From assembly GCA_002298545.1 (NCBI GenBank), contig DBKQ01000040.1, positions 1-36,134 on the forward strand: a DNA stretch of 36,134 nt, in the 5' to 3' direction. Positions 25,248 to 34,580 of this stretch are shown piece by piece; within the stretch, counting starts at the first letter, position 1, and each line of letters starts with the position of its first letter. Source of the DNA: Prevotella sp. UBA746 (GTDB taxonomy: Bacteria > Bacteroidota > Bacteroidia > Bacteroidales > Bacteroidaceae). A program made the position numbers and the translations under genes. Under the pieces are notes generated by a model that saw only the letters and a program-made list of their open reading frames with translations, had not been told where the DNA came from and made no database searches.

Positions 25248-25715
25248 TTACCCCTTTCTTCCGAAATCGGCAGGCACCTCGCCCCACCGCTTCGTTTCCC
25301 ATTTCTCTATCGGAACACGGAAGGAGTGGGTCTTGAGCCACATCTCGGCTCGGGCTATCACGTTGTATAGTTGTGCCGTGCGCGGTGTGCGCTCCAACTT
25401 TGTCTTGCATTGTTTCTTCTGCACCCACAGGATAGCATTTCGGCTGTCGGAATATATCGTTTTCTGTATTCCCTGCTTCTCCATTAGGGCGAGGGCATGC
25501 ACGATGGCGAGGAACTCACCGATGTTGTTCGTGCCGTGAACGGGCCCGAAATGAAACACCTCTGCTCCCGTGGCAAGGTCAATGCCGCGATATTCCATAG
25601 GTCCGGGGTTACCGGAACAGGCAGCATCCACAGCCCAAGCCTGAGCATCTACTTCCATGGGGAGTGGAAGTACTGTATCCGAGCGGTAGCTCGGAGGATT
25701 TATCAAATCATTCAT
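25248..25715 (-). CDS. rnhA: Ribonuclease HI
   Basis: RNase HI cuts the RNA strand of RNA-DNA hybrids. The four acidic metal-binding residues are recognisable: Asp30 (AVDAACSGNPG), Glu67 (NNIGEFLAIVHAL), Asp90 (IYSDSRNAILWV) and Asp150 (GEVPADFGRKG). At 155 residues it is normal in size but has a roughly 28-residue N-terminal extension (MNDLINPPSYRSDTVLPLPM...). It is a standalone gene between the cassette promoter and the argS terminator. It resembles the viroplasmin-less RNase HI found across Bacteroidota. No secretion signal. Confidence 0.9.
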   Translation of the reverse strand: MNDLINPPSYRSDTVLPLPMEVDAQAWAVDAACSGNPGPMEYRGIDLATGAEVFHFGPVHGTNNIGEFLAIVHALALMEKQGIQKTIYSDSRNAILWVQKKQCKTKLERTPRTAQLYNVIARAEMWLKTHSFRVPIEKWETKRWGEVPADFGRKG

Positions 25716-25732
25716 TATTGGCTTTTAAATAG

Positions 25733-25780
25733 AATTGGGGCAACAGAACTGTTATAATCAACGCTTCCATTGCCCCAATT
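25733..25780. terminator. Stem-loop between argS and rnhA
   Basis: AATTGGGGCAA (25733-25743) pairs with TTGCCCCAATT (25770-25780) around a 26-nt loop. A T-rich tail follows on the plus strand and a weaker one on the minus strand. It probably ends argS transcription and separates it from rnhA. Confidence 0.65.
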
Positions 25781-25803
25781 ATTATTTTCTAATTATGAAT
25801 TAA

Positions 25804-27621
25804 TTACATGCGTTCCGGCACTTCGATTCCGAGTAGCGCCATACCGTTCTTTATCGTCTTTGCCACATTCTTGGCGATAACGAGGCGAACAATCTTCTCA
25901 TTGTCGTTCTCGGCATTAAGGATGCTGTAGTCGTGATAGAACTGGTTGAAGTCCTTTGTCAACTCATAGCAGTAGTTGGCAATGCCGCTCGGCGAGTAGT
26001 CTTTGCCAGCCTGGCGCACAGCAGCCCCAAACTCGTCCATCTTCTGAATCAGCTCTGTCTCCTTCTGGTTCAGCGGCATGTCGTCGGCAAGAGTCTCCGG
26101 GATAGCGATGCCCTGGTCGGCAGCCTTGCGAAGGATACTGCGGATACGGGCGTAAGTATACTGAATGAACGGACCAGTATTGCCGTTGAAGTCGATGCTC
26201 TCAGCCGGGTTGAAGAGCATATTCTTGCGGGCATCCACCTTTAGTATGAAGTATTTCAGTGCTCCCATACCCACGATGCGGGCAATCTCGTTGCGCTCCT
26301 CTTCGGTCATATCAGCAAACTTGCCCAGTTCCTCGCTCGTCTTCTTGGCATCGGCAACCATCGTGGCAATAAGGTCATCGGCATCTACCACGGTTCCCTC
26401 GCGGCTCTTCATCTTTCCGTTAGGCAGTTCCACCATACCGTAAGAGAAGTGTACAAGTTCCTTGCCCCACTTGAAGCCGAGGCGGTCGAGCAATATAGAC
26501 AATACCTGGAAGTGGTAGTTCTGCTCGTTGCCCACCACGTAAATCATCTTGTCGATAGGATAGTCCTTAAAGCGCATCTCCGCCGTACCGATATCCTGAG
26601 TCATATACACCGAGGTGCCGTCGGAACGTAGCAGCAGTTTCTGGTCGAGTCCCTCGTTGGTAAGGTCAGCCCAAACGCTGTTGTCGTCGTGGCGCTCAAA
26701 GAGTCCCTTCTCCAAGCCTTCCTCCACCTTAGCCTTACCCTTGAGGTAAGTCTGCGACTCATAGTAAATCTTGTCGAAACCAACGCCAAGATTCTTGTAA
26801 GTCTCGTCGAAACCGGCATAAACCCACGAGTTCATCTTCTCCCAGAGCGCGCGCACTTCCTTGTCGCCCTGCTCCCATTTCACAAGCATCTCGTGAGCCT
26901 CCTTGATAAGCGGAGCCTCATCCTTTGCCTTCTTCTCGGCAGCCTCTTCGTCCATACCGTCAGCAACAAATCGTGCCTTCAGCTCCTTCACCTCCTCGCG
27001 ATAATGCTTGTCGAAAGCCACATAGAAGTCGCCAATCAAGTGGTCGCCCTTCATTCCGCTTGTTTCCGGAGTAACGCCGTTGCCCCATTTGAGCCATGCC
27101 AGCATCGACTTGCAGATATGGATACCGCGATCGTTCACGATATTCGTCTTCACCACCTTGTTGCCGTTAGCCGCCATAATCTGTGCCAACGACCATCCGA
27201 GCAGGTTGTTGCGCACGTGTCCCAAGTGGAGCGGTTTGTTTGTATTAGGCGAAGAATATTCAATCATCACGAGTGGAGAATCATCGGTTGCCTTCACCTC
27301 ACCGTAGTGCTCGTCCTTGTTGATATCGTTAAGCATAGAGAGCCAAGCCGACTTTGCTATTACGATATTCAAGAATCCCTTCACCACGTTGAAATCAGCA
27401 ACAGCATTACAGTTCTCTTTCATCCACTCGCCAATCTCCTGTGCCGTGTCTTCTGGTTTCTTTTTAGACATCTTGAGGAACGGGAACACTACGAGAGTGA
27501 GGCTTCCCTCAAACTCCTTCTTTGTTTTCTGCACCTGCACCATCTTCTCCGGAACGTCCTGTCCGTAGAGTGCCTTTACTGCGGCTTTTGCCGCATTGTT
27601 TATTTCGTTTAGTATATTCAT
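25804..27621 (-). CDS. argS: Arginyl-tRNA synthetase
   Basis: ArgS charges tRNA-Arg with arginine. The 605-residue product is a normal-length class Ia synthetase. The N-terminal additional domain spans about residues 1-110. The HIGH motif is HLGH at 132-135 (NTNKPLHLGHVRNNL) and a KMSK-like GKMKSREGTVVDADD follows in the middle. The C-terminal anticodon-binding DALR-type domain ends LGIEVPERM, the usual terminus. It appears intact. A promoter box at 27693 and a hairpin downstream suggest a single-gene transcript. Confidence 0.97.
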   Translation of the reverse strand: MNILNEINNAAKAAVKALYGQDVPEKMVQVQKTKKEFEGSLTLVVFPFLKMSKKKPEDTAQEIGEWMKENCNAVADFNVVKGFLNIVIAKSAWLSMLNDINKDEHYGEVKATDDSPLVMIEYSSPNTNKPLHLGHVRNNLLGWSLAQIMAANGNKVVKTNIVNDRGIHICKSMLAWLKWGNGVTPETSGMKGDHLIGDFYVAFDKHYREEVKELKARFVADGMDEEAAEKKAKDEAPLIKEAHEMLVKWEQGDKEVRALWEKMNSWVYAGFDETYKNLGVGFDKIYYESQTYLKGKAKVEEGLEKGLFERHDDNSVWADLTNEGLDQKLLLRSDGTSVYMTQDIGTAEMRFKDYPIDKMIYVVGNEQNYHFQVLSILLDRLGFKWGKELVHFSYGMVELPNGKMKSREGTVVDADDLIATMVADAKKTSEELGKFADMTEEERNEIARIVGMGALKYFILKVDARKNMLFNPAESIDFNGNTGPFIQYTYARIRSILRKAADQGIAIPETLADDMPLNQKETELIQKMDEFGAAVRQAGKDYSPSGIANYCYELTKDFNQFYHDYSILNAENDNEKIVRLVIAKNVAKTIKNGMALLGIEVPERM

Positions 27622-27692
27622 ATTCTTTATTGTTACGAGAAAAGTTCAAAGTCTCCCATTCTTATAAAAATGGGGAAAAACATATTACCGTG

Positions 27693-27700
27693 CAAAATTA
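27693..27700 (-). promoter_or_regulatory. Predicted -7 box for argS
   Basis: TAATTTTG on the minus strand fits TANNTTTG, 72 nt before the argS start. The leader contains a small CCCATT/AATGGG hairpin. No T-box-like element is visible. Confidence 0.55.
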
Positions 27701-27732
27701 ATAATAAAAAAGCTTATGTCCTGCATTTTTAC

Positions 27733-27801
27733 TTATTTTACCATTATTTTCTTTGTCTTTCTGCCAGATAGAGTATAAAAAAGAAACCTATAGCCCACAA
27801 T
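27733..27801 (-). pseudogene. Possible remnant of a T9SS-type C-terminal tail
   Basis: A 22-codon open stretch ends YTLSGRKTKKIMVK and a TAA. Its last 27 bases differ at one position from the end of the Sel1-repeat gene at 23105 (both encode ...TKKI-V-K stop, followed by AGT). There is an in-frame stop just upstream and no start codon or body. This looks like the tail end of a lost secreted-protein gene, although such a short match could arise by chance. Confidence 0.3.
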
Positions 27802-27853
27802 TTATGCAGCAACCCTTGATGTCGGATATCTCAACGATACGGATTATACAGAA

Positions 27854-27898
27854 AAAAGATGTGCCATAGTGGATAAATCCAGATATGACACATCTTTT
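27854..27898 (-). terminator. Terminator of the glutamate synthase genes
   Basis: AAAAGATGTG (27854-27863) pairs with CACATCTTTT (27889-27898), extended by CATA/TATG with one mismatch. On the minus strand the stem is followed by TTTTTTC. It lies 25 nt after the gltD stop. Confidence 0.8.
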
Positions 27899-27922
27899 AA
27901 AAATTATTGTTTTACTGCAAGC

Positions 27923-29269
27923 TTATTTTCCGTTCAGATATTCGTCAACCTTCTTTGCCGTAGCCTTGCCGCTCGCCATGGCACGCACAACGAGCGATGC
28001 TCCGTTTGCCGCATCACCGGCAACAAACACGTTTTCGGCAAACTTAGGCTGTTCCGGCTTGAGGAATCCCATGGCAAGAAGAACAAGCTCAGCCTTTATC
28101 ACCTCAGGTTTGCCGGCAGGTTCCATAATCGGTCTGCCGCCCTCGGGATTAGGCTTCCATGTAATTTCCTGCACCTCAACGCCGGTCAGTTTACCGTCTT
28201 TGCCAAGGAAACGCAAGGAGTTGATATTCCAGCGACGTACGCAACCCTCCTCGTGGCTCGATGTAGTCTTGAGCGTGCGCGGCCAATTAGGCCATGGGTT
28301 GTTGGGATCCTCCGGACCAACAGGCGGTTTCGGCATAATCTCAATCTGAGTAACGCTCTTGCACCCCTGGCGGTGGGCAGTTCCGATACAGTCGCTACCC
28401 GTATCGCCGCCACCGATAACCAATACGTCCTTACCCTTTGCAGTAACCAGTTCGTCTTTCTTGAACTCCGCACCGTCGAGGATGCGGTTCTGTTGCGACA
28501 GGATGTCGAGGGCAAAATGAACGCCCTTCAGTTCACGTCCCGGAATCTTCAGGTCACGAGCCGTAGGAGTTCCCGTAGCTATAACATAGGCATCAAAGCC
28601 CTCCGGCAGTTTCGTTACGTCGATAGCTTTGCCGAAATGGAATTCGATACCCTCCTGTTTAAGGATATTCAGTCGGCGGTCGATGATAGCCTTGTTAAGC
28701 TTGAAGTTCGGAATACCATAGCGGAGCAGTCCACCGGCATTCTCGTTCTTGTCGAAAACCGTTACGCTGTATCCCATCTGGTTCAGTCTCGTGGCAGCAA
28801 CAAGTCCCGACGGACCGCACCCGATAACGGCAACCTTCTTGTCGTTTCGTTCCGGAATATTCACCCTAACATAATTCTCCTGGAAGGCATGCTCCGTAAT
28901 CGCCGCCTCATTCTCGCGGTTCGTTGTCGGTTCATGCTCCGTAAGATTCAACACACAAGCCTTCTCGCAAAGAGCCGGACATATACGACCGGTAAATTCA
29001 GGAAAGTCGTTAGTGTCGTTAAGCAGTCGGTAAGCCAGTTCCCAGTCTCCCTTATACAGGGCGTCGTTCCATTCCGGAGCTTTGTTTCCCAGAGGGCAAG
29101 CCCAATGGCAGAACGGTACACCGCAGTCCATACAGCGAGAAGCCTGAGTTCTTCGATCCTTTTCGTTGAGAGTCTGTTCCACCTCTCCAAAATCATGAAT
29201 ACGGTCATGCACCGGTCTATATCCCGCCTCCTGGCGGTGTATTGTCAAAAATGCTTTAGGATTTCCCAT
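27923..29269 (-). CDS. gltD: Glutamate synthase, small subunit
   Basis: GltD passes electrons from NADPH through FAD and Fe-S clusters to GltB for glutamate synthesis. The 448-residue product has the N-terminal cysteine clusters Cys46/49/54/58 (CMDCGVPFCHWACPLGN) and Cys97/101/105 (RICPALCEKACVLN). It has the FAD-binding VAVIGCGPSGLVAATRL and the NADPH-binding VLVIGGGDTGSDCIGTA, and ends with the GDAANGASLVVRAMASG flavin motif. Length is slightly short of enterobacterial GltD but typical for Bacteroidota. It is on the same strand as gltB, but the two are separated by a four-helix-bundle gene instead of being adjacent. A strong terminator follows. Confidence 0.95.
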   Translation of the reverse strand: MGNPKAFLTIHRQEAGYRPVHDRIHDFGEVEQTLNEKDRRTQASRCMDCGVPFCHWACPLGNKAPEWNDALYKGDWELAYRLLNDTNDFPEFTGRICPALCEKACVLNLTEHEPTTNRENEAAITEHAFQENYVRVNIPERNDKKVAVIGCGPSGLVAATRLNQMGYSVTVFDKNENAGGLLRYGIPNFKLNKAIIDRRLNILKQEGIEFHFGKAIDVTKLPEGFDAYVIATGTPTARDLKIPGRELKGVHFALDILSQQNRILDGAEFKKDELVTAKGKDVLVIGGGDTGSDCIGTAHRQGCKSVTQIEIMPKPPVGPEDPNNPWPNWPRTLKTTSSHEEGCVRRWNINSLRFLGKDGKLTGVEVQEITWKPNPEGGRPIMEPAGKPEVIKAELVLLAMGFLKPEQPKFAENVFVAGDAANGASLVVRAMASGKATAKKVDEYLNGK

Positions 29270-29363
29270 CGTATTGTAAAATTTAAAAAATTTAAAAATT
29301 GAAATATTGAAAAATTCAGAAATTGCGAGATTGAAAAATTAAAAAGAGAAAGTCTATGCGATA

Positions 29364-29729
29364 TTATTCGACATTGTGATTGTCTTTTGTCCTCTTGATA
29401 ATATTTACCAATGTACCTATGATTATTTGAAGTTCATTAACAATCGAATCATATTGCTTTTCGGTGATATACTCTGATTTACAAAGAAGAATGAGCCAAT
29501 ACTTTGTTTCGTTAGCTTCTTTCAGTGCAATATACAGCTTAGATATAAAATCTGCTGTACTTTGGGCATGTTCACTTTCATAGATGTTTGCTCCAATACT
29601 TGTACCGCTTCTTAGTATTTGCTTAGACATCACTGTTTCTTTTCTTTGCTCTGTCAAAAACTTTTTCAGTTTGATGATACGCAGAGAAAAATTGACACTA
29701 AGTTTAGCTATAAGATTCTCCTTTCCCAT
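29364..29729 (-). CDS. Four-helix-bundle protein (23S rRNA intervening-sequence protein family)
   Basis: The 121-residue product matches the four-helix-bundle family first seen in 23S rRNA intervening sequences (PF05635/TIGR02436 type). It has the hallmark QILRSGTSIGANIYES motif and the second-half KLYIALKEANETKYWL. Function in the family is unknown. It lies between gltD and gltB on the same strand, with AT-rich linkers of 94 and 38 bp that carry short CAATCTTT and AAAATTTAAA-type repeats. Its insertion into an otherwise conserved operon suggests that it arrived as a small mobile cassette. Confidence 0.85.
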   Translation of the reverse strand: MGKENLIAKLSVNFSLRIIKLKKFLTEQRKETVMSKQILRSGTSIGANIYESEHAQSTADFISKLYIALKEANETKYWLILLCKSEYITEKQYDSIVNELQIIIGTLVNIIKRTKDNHNVE

Positions 29730-29767
29730 TTTTCATTTTTTCAATCTTTCAATCTTTCAATCTTTTT
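29730..29767. repeat. CAATCTTT tandem repeat
   Basis: Three consecutive TCAATCTT units stand between the gltB stop and the start of the four-helix-bundle gene. A similar AT-rich, TTGAAAAA-like run lies on the other side (29270-29350). They may mark the edges of the inserted gene. Confidence 0.6.
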
Positions 29768-32700
29768 TTAATAGTCTCTCTGCATATCCGCAATCTTCTG
29801 TTGCAGTTTTCTCACCTGTTCCTCCTGGAGCACTCGCTTGTATTCAATCGGCACAACCTGGATGAAGTCCTCCACATAGCGGTTCCAGTCGTCGAGCATA
29901 GTGCGAGCGAGTTTAGAGCCAGTATAGAGATAGTGCTGACGGATTAGCTCATGCAGTTCCTTGCGGTAGTTGCTGTCCTCCACGAGATTAATCTCCACCA
30001 TATCCATATTACAGAAATAGTCGAAGTTGTGGTTCTTGTCCCAGACATAAGCCACGCCGCCGCTCATACCGGCAGCGAAGTTGCGTCCCGTTTCACCGAG
30101 CACCACGACACGTCCGCCTGTCATATACTCACAGCAGTGGTCTCCGGCACCCTCTACCACGGCGATGGCACCCGAGTTTCTAACGGCGAAGCGTTCGCCC
30201 ACCTTACCGTTGATATACAGCTCACCGCTTGTTGCTCCATAGAGTCCGGTATTACCGGCGATGATATTGTCCTCAGCATTGAAGTTGCTTCGTACTGGCG
30301 GCAAGATAGCGATACGTCCTCCACAGAGTCCCTTACCGAAGTAGTCGTTGGTCTCGCCTTCGAGCTTAAAGTTAAGTCCCTTAACGAGGAACGCACCGAA
30401 ACTCTGTCCGGCACTGCCTTTAAACTTCACGTTGATAGTAGAGTCAGGCAATCCTTCCTCACCGTATTTCTGTGCCACAAGACCGCTGAGCATAGTACCC
30501 ACAGCGCGGTCGGTATTTTTGATGGCATAGTCGAGGTTCACTTCCTCTTGCGTGGCGATAGCCTTCTGCGACGAACGAATAATCTGCTGGTCGAGAATAT
30601 TTGAGAGGTCGTGAATCTGCTCAGTAGTATGGTAAAGAGAGCACGGACCGTCCTCTTTGTGGAGCAGGCGGCGGAAGTCGAGCATAGACGCCTTACTTCC
30701 TTTTTCAGTCTCTTTCACCTGAATAAGCTCCGTATGTCCCACGATATCGTCAAGCTTTGTGAATCCCATTTCTGCGAGATATTCGCGCACCTCCTGAGCG
30801 AGGAAAGTGAAATAGTTCACCAAGTATTCGTATTTTCCTATAAAATGCTTCCTCAGTTCCGGGTTCTGCGAGGTAACACCCAGCGGACAGGTATTCAGGT
30901 TACACTTCCTCATCATCACACATCCGAGAACGATAAGTGCGAGCGTACCGAATCCGAACTCTTCAGCTCCGAGCAGCGCCATGATAATAATGTCGCGTCC
31001 CGTCTTCAGCTGTCCGTCCACCTGCAGTCTAACCTGACCGCGCAGTCCGTTCTTCATCAGCGTCTGCTGCGTCTCGCTCAATCCGATTTCAGGAGAAATT
31101 CCTGCAAAACGCATGCTGGAAGCCGGCGAAGCACCCGTTCCGCCCTCGGCACCGGAGATAACGATAAGGTCTGCCTTTGCCTTGGCAACACCGGCGGCGA
31201 TAGTACCCACGCCGCTCTCGGCAACGAGCTTCACGCTGATAGCCGCCTTAGGATTGACGTTCTTGAGATCGAAGATAAGCTGAGCAAGGTCCTCGATAGA
31301 GTATATATCATGATGAGGTGGAGGCGAGATGAGCGAGATGCCCGGAATAGAGTGGCGCGTCTTGGCGATAATCTCGTTAACCTTAAATCCCGGCAGCTGT
31401 CCGCCTTCGCCCGGTTTAGCTCCCTGTGCAACCTTGATCTGCAGTTCTTCGGCATTGACAAGATATTCCGTAGTCACTCCGAATCGTCCCGAAGCAATCT
31501 GTTTTGTCTTGCTCGAGAGCGAGATACCGTCAACCGTTGAGTGGAAACGTGCATTGTCCTCTCCACCCTCACCGGTGTTGGAGCGAGCTCCAATCTTGTT
31601 CATGGCAAGGGCGATAGCCTCGTGGGCCTCGATAGAAAGAGCACCGAAGCTCATGGCTCCCGTTACGAAGTGCTTCACGATGCTCTCCACCGGTTCTACC
31701 TTGTCGATGCTGATAGGCTTACGCTTAAAGTCAAAGAAGTCGCGTATAAAGATAGGCTCCTCCTTGTCGTCTACGAGCTTCGTGAATTCCTTGTATTTTT
31801 TATAGTTACCGGTTCTTGTAGCCAGTTGCAGCGTGGCTATAGTCTCCGGGTTCCATGCGTGTTTGATGCCGTCCTTGCGGAAGTGGAACTGTCCGAGATT
31901 AGGCAGGAAGTCCGGTTCGCGTTTCATGCCGAACGCCTTGTCGTGCAGGGCGATAGCGTCGCGGGCGATAGTCTCCAGTCCGATACCGCCGATGGTAGAC
32001 ACCTCCGTACCGAAGTAAGTCTTCAGCAGACTCTCCGACAGTCCGATGCTTTCGAAAATCTGTGCACCGCGATAAGAACGGATTGTCGAGATACCCATCT
32101 TCGCCATAATCTTGAGCAGGGCTTTCTTTACCGCCTTGATATAGTTAGCCTCTGCCGTAGCGTAGTTTTCCTGAATCTTTCCGCGCTTCACGAGGTCGTC
32201 AAGGATAGCAAACGTCATATACGGACACAGTGCCGATGCTCCATAACCGAGAAGCAGGGCGGCATGCATCGTTTCACGAATTTCTCCGCTCTCCACGATA
32301 AGAGCCGTCTGAACTCGCTTTCCTACAGATATCAGATAGTGGTGAACGGCGCTCACGGCGAGCAGCGACGGGATGGCAGCATGCTCCTTGTCGATGTCGC
32401 GGTCGGAGAGGATGATATAGTTATAGCCGTCGTCAACGCTCTTTTCTGCATCCTTGCAGAGTTTGTCGAGAGCCTCGCGCAGTCCGTCTTCTCCCTTTGA
32501 ACATTCAAAGAGGATAGGCAGCTTCACGGTGTTGAATCCTTTATATCTGATATTACAGAGGATGTCGAGCTGAGTGTTTGTAAGAACAGGATGCGGCAGG
32601 CGCACCATCTTGCAGTTTGACTCGTCTGGCGAGAGAATTCCCGAACCTACGCGTCCTATGTATTCCGTCAGCGACATCACGAGATTCTCGCGGATGGAGT

Positions 32701-34240
32701 CGATTGCAGGGTTGGTAACCTGTGCAAACTGCTGGCGGAAATAGTTGAAGAACACCTGTGGCTTGTTGCTCAATACGGCAAGCGGTGTGTCGTTTCCCAT
32801 TGCTGCCGTAGGCTCCTGTGCGTTGACACACATCGGGATGATGGTATCGTCGATATCCTCCTTGCCGTAGCCGAAGAGTATCTCGTGCTCTATGAGGTTA
32901 TCCACACTGTTTTCCACCTTTCTTCCACTCTTCAGCTTCTCCAGCTGGATACAGTTTGTAGAGAGCCATTTGCGGTAAGGATGTTCCTCGGCAAGACTCT
33001 CCTTTATCTCTCCGTCGTAGTATATCTTTCCTTCTTGAGTATCGATGAGCAGTATTTTTCCTGGTTGCAGTCTTCCCTTTTCGGCAATCTCCGACGGGTC
33101 GAAGTCCATTACTCCCACCTCGGATGCCACTACCATGGTGTCGTTTTTGGTTATAGTATATCGTGCCGGGCGCAGTCCGTTACGGTCGAGCATACCACCG
33201 GCAAACCGTCCGTCGCTGAAGAGCAATGCTGCCGGTCCGTCCCAAGGTTCCATAAGGATTGAGTGGTATTCGTAGAACGCCTTCAGGTCTTCAGATATAG
33301 GGTTCTTGTCGTTGAAACTCTCCGGCACCATGATGCTCATGGCGTGAGGCAGCGACAGACCGCTCATTACGAAGAATTCGAAGACGTTGTCGAGACTTGC
33401 CGAGTCGCTCATTCCCGGCTGAACAATCGGACTGATGTCTTTTGTGTCGCCCAGGGCATCGCTGCTCAATACGCTCTCTCTTGCCTGCATCCATGCCCGG
33501 TTTCCGCGGATAGTGTTGATTTCTCCGTTGTGGGCGAGAAGGCGGAACGGCTGGGCAAGGCTCCATGTAGGGAATGTGTTTGTTGAGAAACGCGAGTGTA
33601 CGAGAGCCAGTCCGCTGGTGAAGTAATTATTTGTCAAGTCGGGGAAATACTGTCTTACCTGCATGCTCGACAGCATACCCTTGTATACGATATTCTTGCT
33701 TGAAAGAGAGCAGATATAGAAATCCTTGTCTTTTACTCTCTTTTCTATCTTTTTCCTTATTATATATAGGGTGCGCTCAAACACCGGCACCTTGTCGTCG
33801 GTAACTCCCGTTACAAACACCTGTTTGATGTCCGGTTCACTTGCCAGTGCCGTTTCGCCGAGACACGACGGATTTGTCGGCACATTTCTCATGTGCATCA
33901 GCGACAGTCCTTCGCGTTCTATCTCCTCAATCATGATACTGAGGATTTCCTGCTGTTTCTTTTCGTCTTTCGGCAGGAAGACAAGTCCGGTTCCGTATTT
34001 GCCCTTTTCCGGTACCGGTATTCCTTGCAGAAGGATAAACTCGTGCGGAATCTGAAGCATGATTCCCGCACCGTCGCCAGTCTTGTTGTCTGCTCCCTCG
34101 GCGCCTCTGTGGCGCATGTTTTCCAGAACCTTCAGAGCGTTGTCTACCAGTTCGTGACTCTTGTTGCCGTGAATATTGACAACCATTCCCACGCCACAGG
34201 CATCATGCTCATTGCTGGAAGAATACAATCCATTTCCCAT
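29768..34240 (-). CDS. gltB: Glutamate synthase, large subunit
   Basis: GltB makes two glutamates from glutamine and 2-oxoglutarate. The 1,490-residue product has all domains. The class II amidotransferase nucleophile is Cys15 (NEHDACGVGMVVN), exposed after removal of a 14-residue propeptide. The central domain is followed by the FMN-binding synthase domain with GGTGASPASSMRFAG and the 3Fe-4S cysteines 1107, 1113 and 1118 (CVMMRKCNLNTCPLGV). The C-terminal GXGXG-type beta-helix includes GGRIAILPP and GGRVVVLGETGRNFAAGMSG. It is intact. It heads the gltB / four-helix / gltD run, with a good -7 box upstream. Confidence 0.97.
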   Translation of the reverse strand: MGNGLYSSSNEHDACGVGMVVNIHGNKSHELVDNALKVLENMRHRGAEGADNKTGDGAGIMLQIPHEFILLQGIPVPEKGKYGTGLVFLPKDEKKQQEILSIMIEEIEREGLSLMHMRNVPTNPSCLGETALASEPDIKQVFVTGVTDDKVPVFERTLYIIRKKIEKRVKDKDFYICSLSSKNIVYKGMLSSMQVRQYFPDLTNNYFTSGLALVHSRFSTNTFPTWSLAQPFRLLAHNGEINTIRGNRAWMQARESVLSSDALGDTKDISPIVQPGMSDSASLDNVFEFFVMSGLSLPHAMSIMVPESFNDKNPISEDLKAFYEYHSILMEPWDGPAALLFSDGRFAGGMLDRNGLRPARYTITKNDTMVVASEVGVMDFDPSEIAEKGRLQPGKILLIDTQEGKIYYDGEIKESLAEEHPYRKWLSTNCIQLEKLKSGRKVENSVDNLIEHEILFGYGKEDIDDTIIPMCVNAQEPTAAMGNDTPLAVLSNKPQVFFNYFRQQFAQVTNPAIDSIRENLVMSLTEYIGRVGSGILSPDESNCKMVRLPHPVLTNTQLDILCNIRYKGFNTVKLPILFECSKGEDGLREALDKLCKDAEKSVDDGYNYIILSDRDIDKEHAAIPSLLAVSAVHHYLISVGKRVQTALIVESGEIRETMHAALLLGYGASALCPYMTFAILDDLVKRGKIQENYATAEANYIKAVKKALLKIMAKMGISTIRSYRGAQIFESIGLSESLLKTYFGTEVSTIGGIGLETIARDAIALHDKAFGMKREPDFLPNLGQFHFRKDGIKHAWNPETIATLQLATRTGNYKKYKEFTKLVDDKEEPIFIRDFFDFKRKPISIDKVEPVESIVKHFVTGAMSFGALSIEAHEAIALAMNKIGARSNTGEGGEDNARFHSTVDGISLSSKTKQIASGRFGVTTEYLVNAEELQIKVAQGAKPGEGGQLPGFKVNEIIAKTRHSIPGISLISPPPHHDIYSIEDLAQLIFDLKNVNPKAAISVKLVAESGVGTIAAGVAKAKADLIVISGAEGGTGASPASSMRFAGISPEIGLSETQQTLMKNGLRGQVRLQVDGQLKTGRDIIIMALLGAEEFGFGTLALIVLGCVMMRKCNLNTCPLGVTSQNPELRKHFIGKYEYLVNYFTFLAQEVREYLAEMGFTKLDDIVGHTELIQVKETEKGSKASMLDFRRLLHKEDGPCSLYHTTEQIHDLSNILDQQIIRSSQKAIATQEEVNLDYAIKNTDRAVGTMLSGLVAQKYGEEGLPDSTINVKFKGSAGQSFGAFLVKGLNFKLEGETNDYFGKGLCGGRIAILPPVRSNFNAEDNIIAGNTGLYGATSGELYINGKVGERFAVRNSGAIAVVEGAGDHCCEYMTGGRVVVLGETGRNFAAGMSGGVAYVWDKNHNFDYFCNMDMVEINLVEDSNYRKELHELIRQHYLYTGSKLARTMLDDWNRYVEDFIQVVPIEYKRVLQEEQVRKLQQKIADMQRDY

Positions 34241-34292
34241 ATTCAGTTACGTTTAAATTGTAAAACTGTTTATTTTTCTTTCAATTTGGCTG

Positions 34293-34300
34293 CAAAATTA
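34293..34300 (-). promoter_or_regulatory. Predicted -7 box for gltB
   Basis: TAATTTTG on the minus strand fits TANNTTTG; a TTG-containing stretch lies about 19 nt upstream. The leader is about 50 nt. Confidence 0.6.
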
Positions 34301-34580
34301 GTAAATTACTTTCATTCAGACAATAATTGTAAAGTTTATTGTGTTATTTTTCTTTGTTTTTTGACACTTTCATTGTAATATGGCTCATAAATACCTCTTT
34401 TTATAGTAAAATGTCGCAAAACATTGGATAAAATTGATAAATTGTTAAATTCAACTTATCACAATAAATAAAAACAAGTTTTTTCTTGTTCATATATGAA
34501 TAAAATGTATAAGAACCTGCATTTCAGTTTTTGCGTCATCAGCAGAATGATACGAGCCGATTTATAAAATTAAAATAAAA

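Noticed and set aside
27869..29302. 477-codon plus-strand frame opposite gltD
   Set aside because: Shadow of GltD, whose Fe-S and nucleotide-binding motifs are clear.
31541..32500. 319-codon plus-strand frame opposite gltB
   Set aside because: Antisense shadow inside a large, well-conserved gene.
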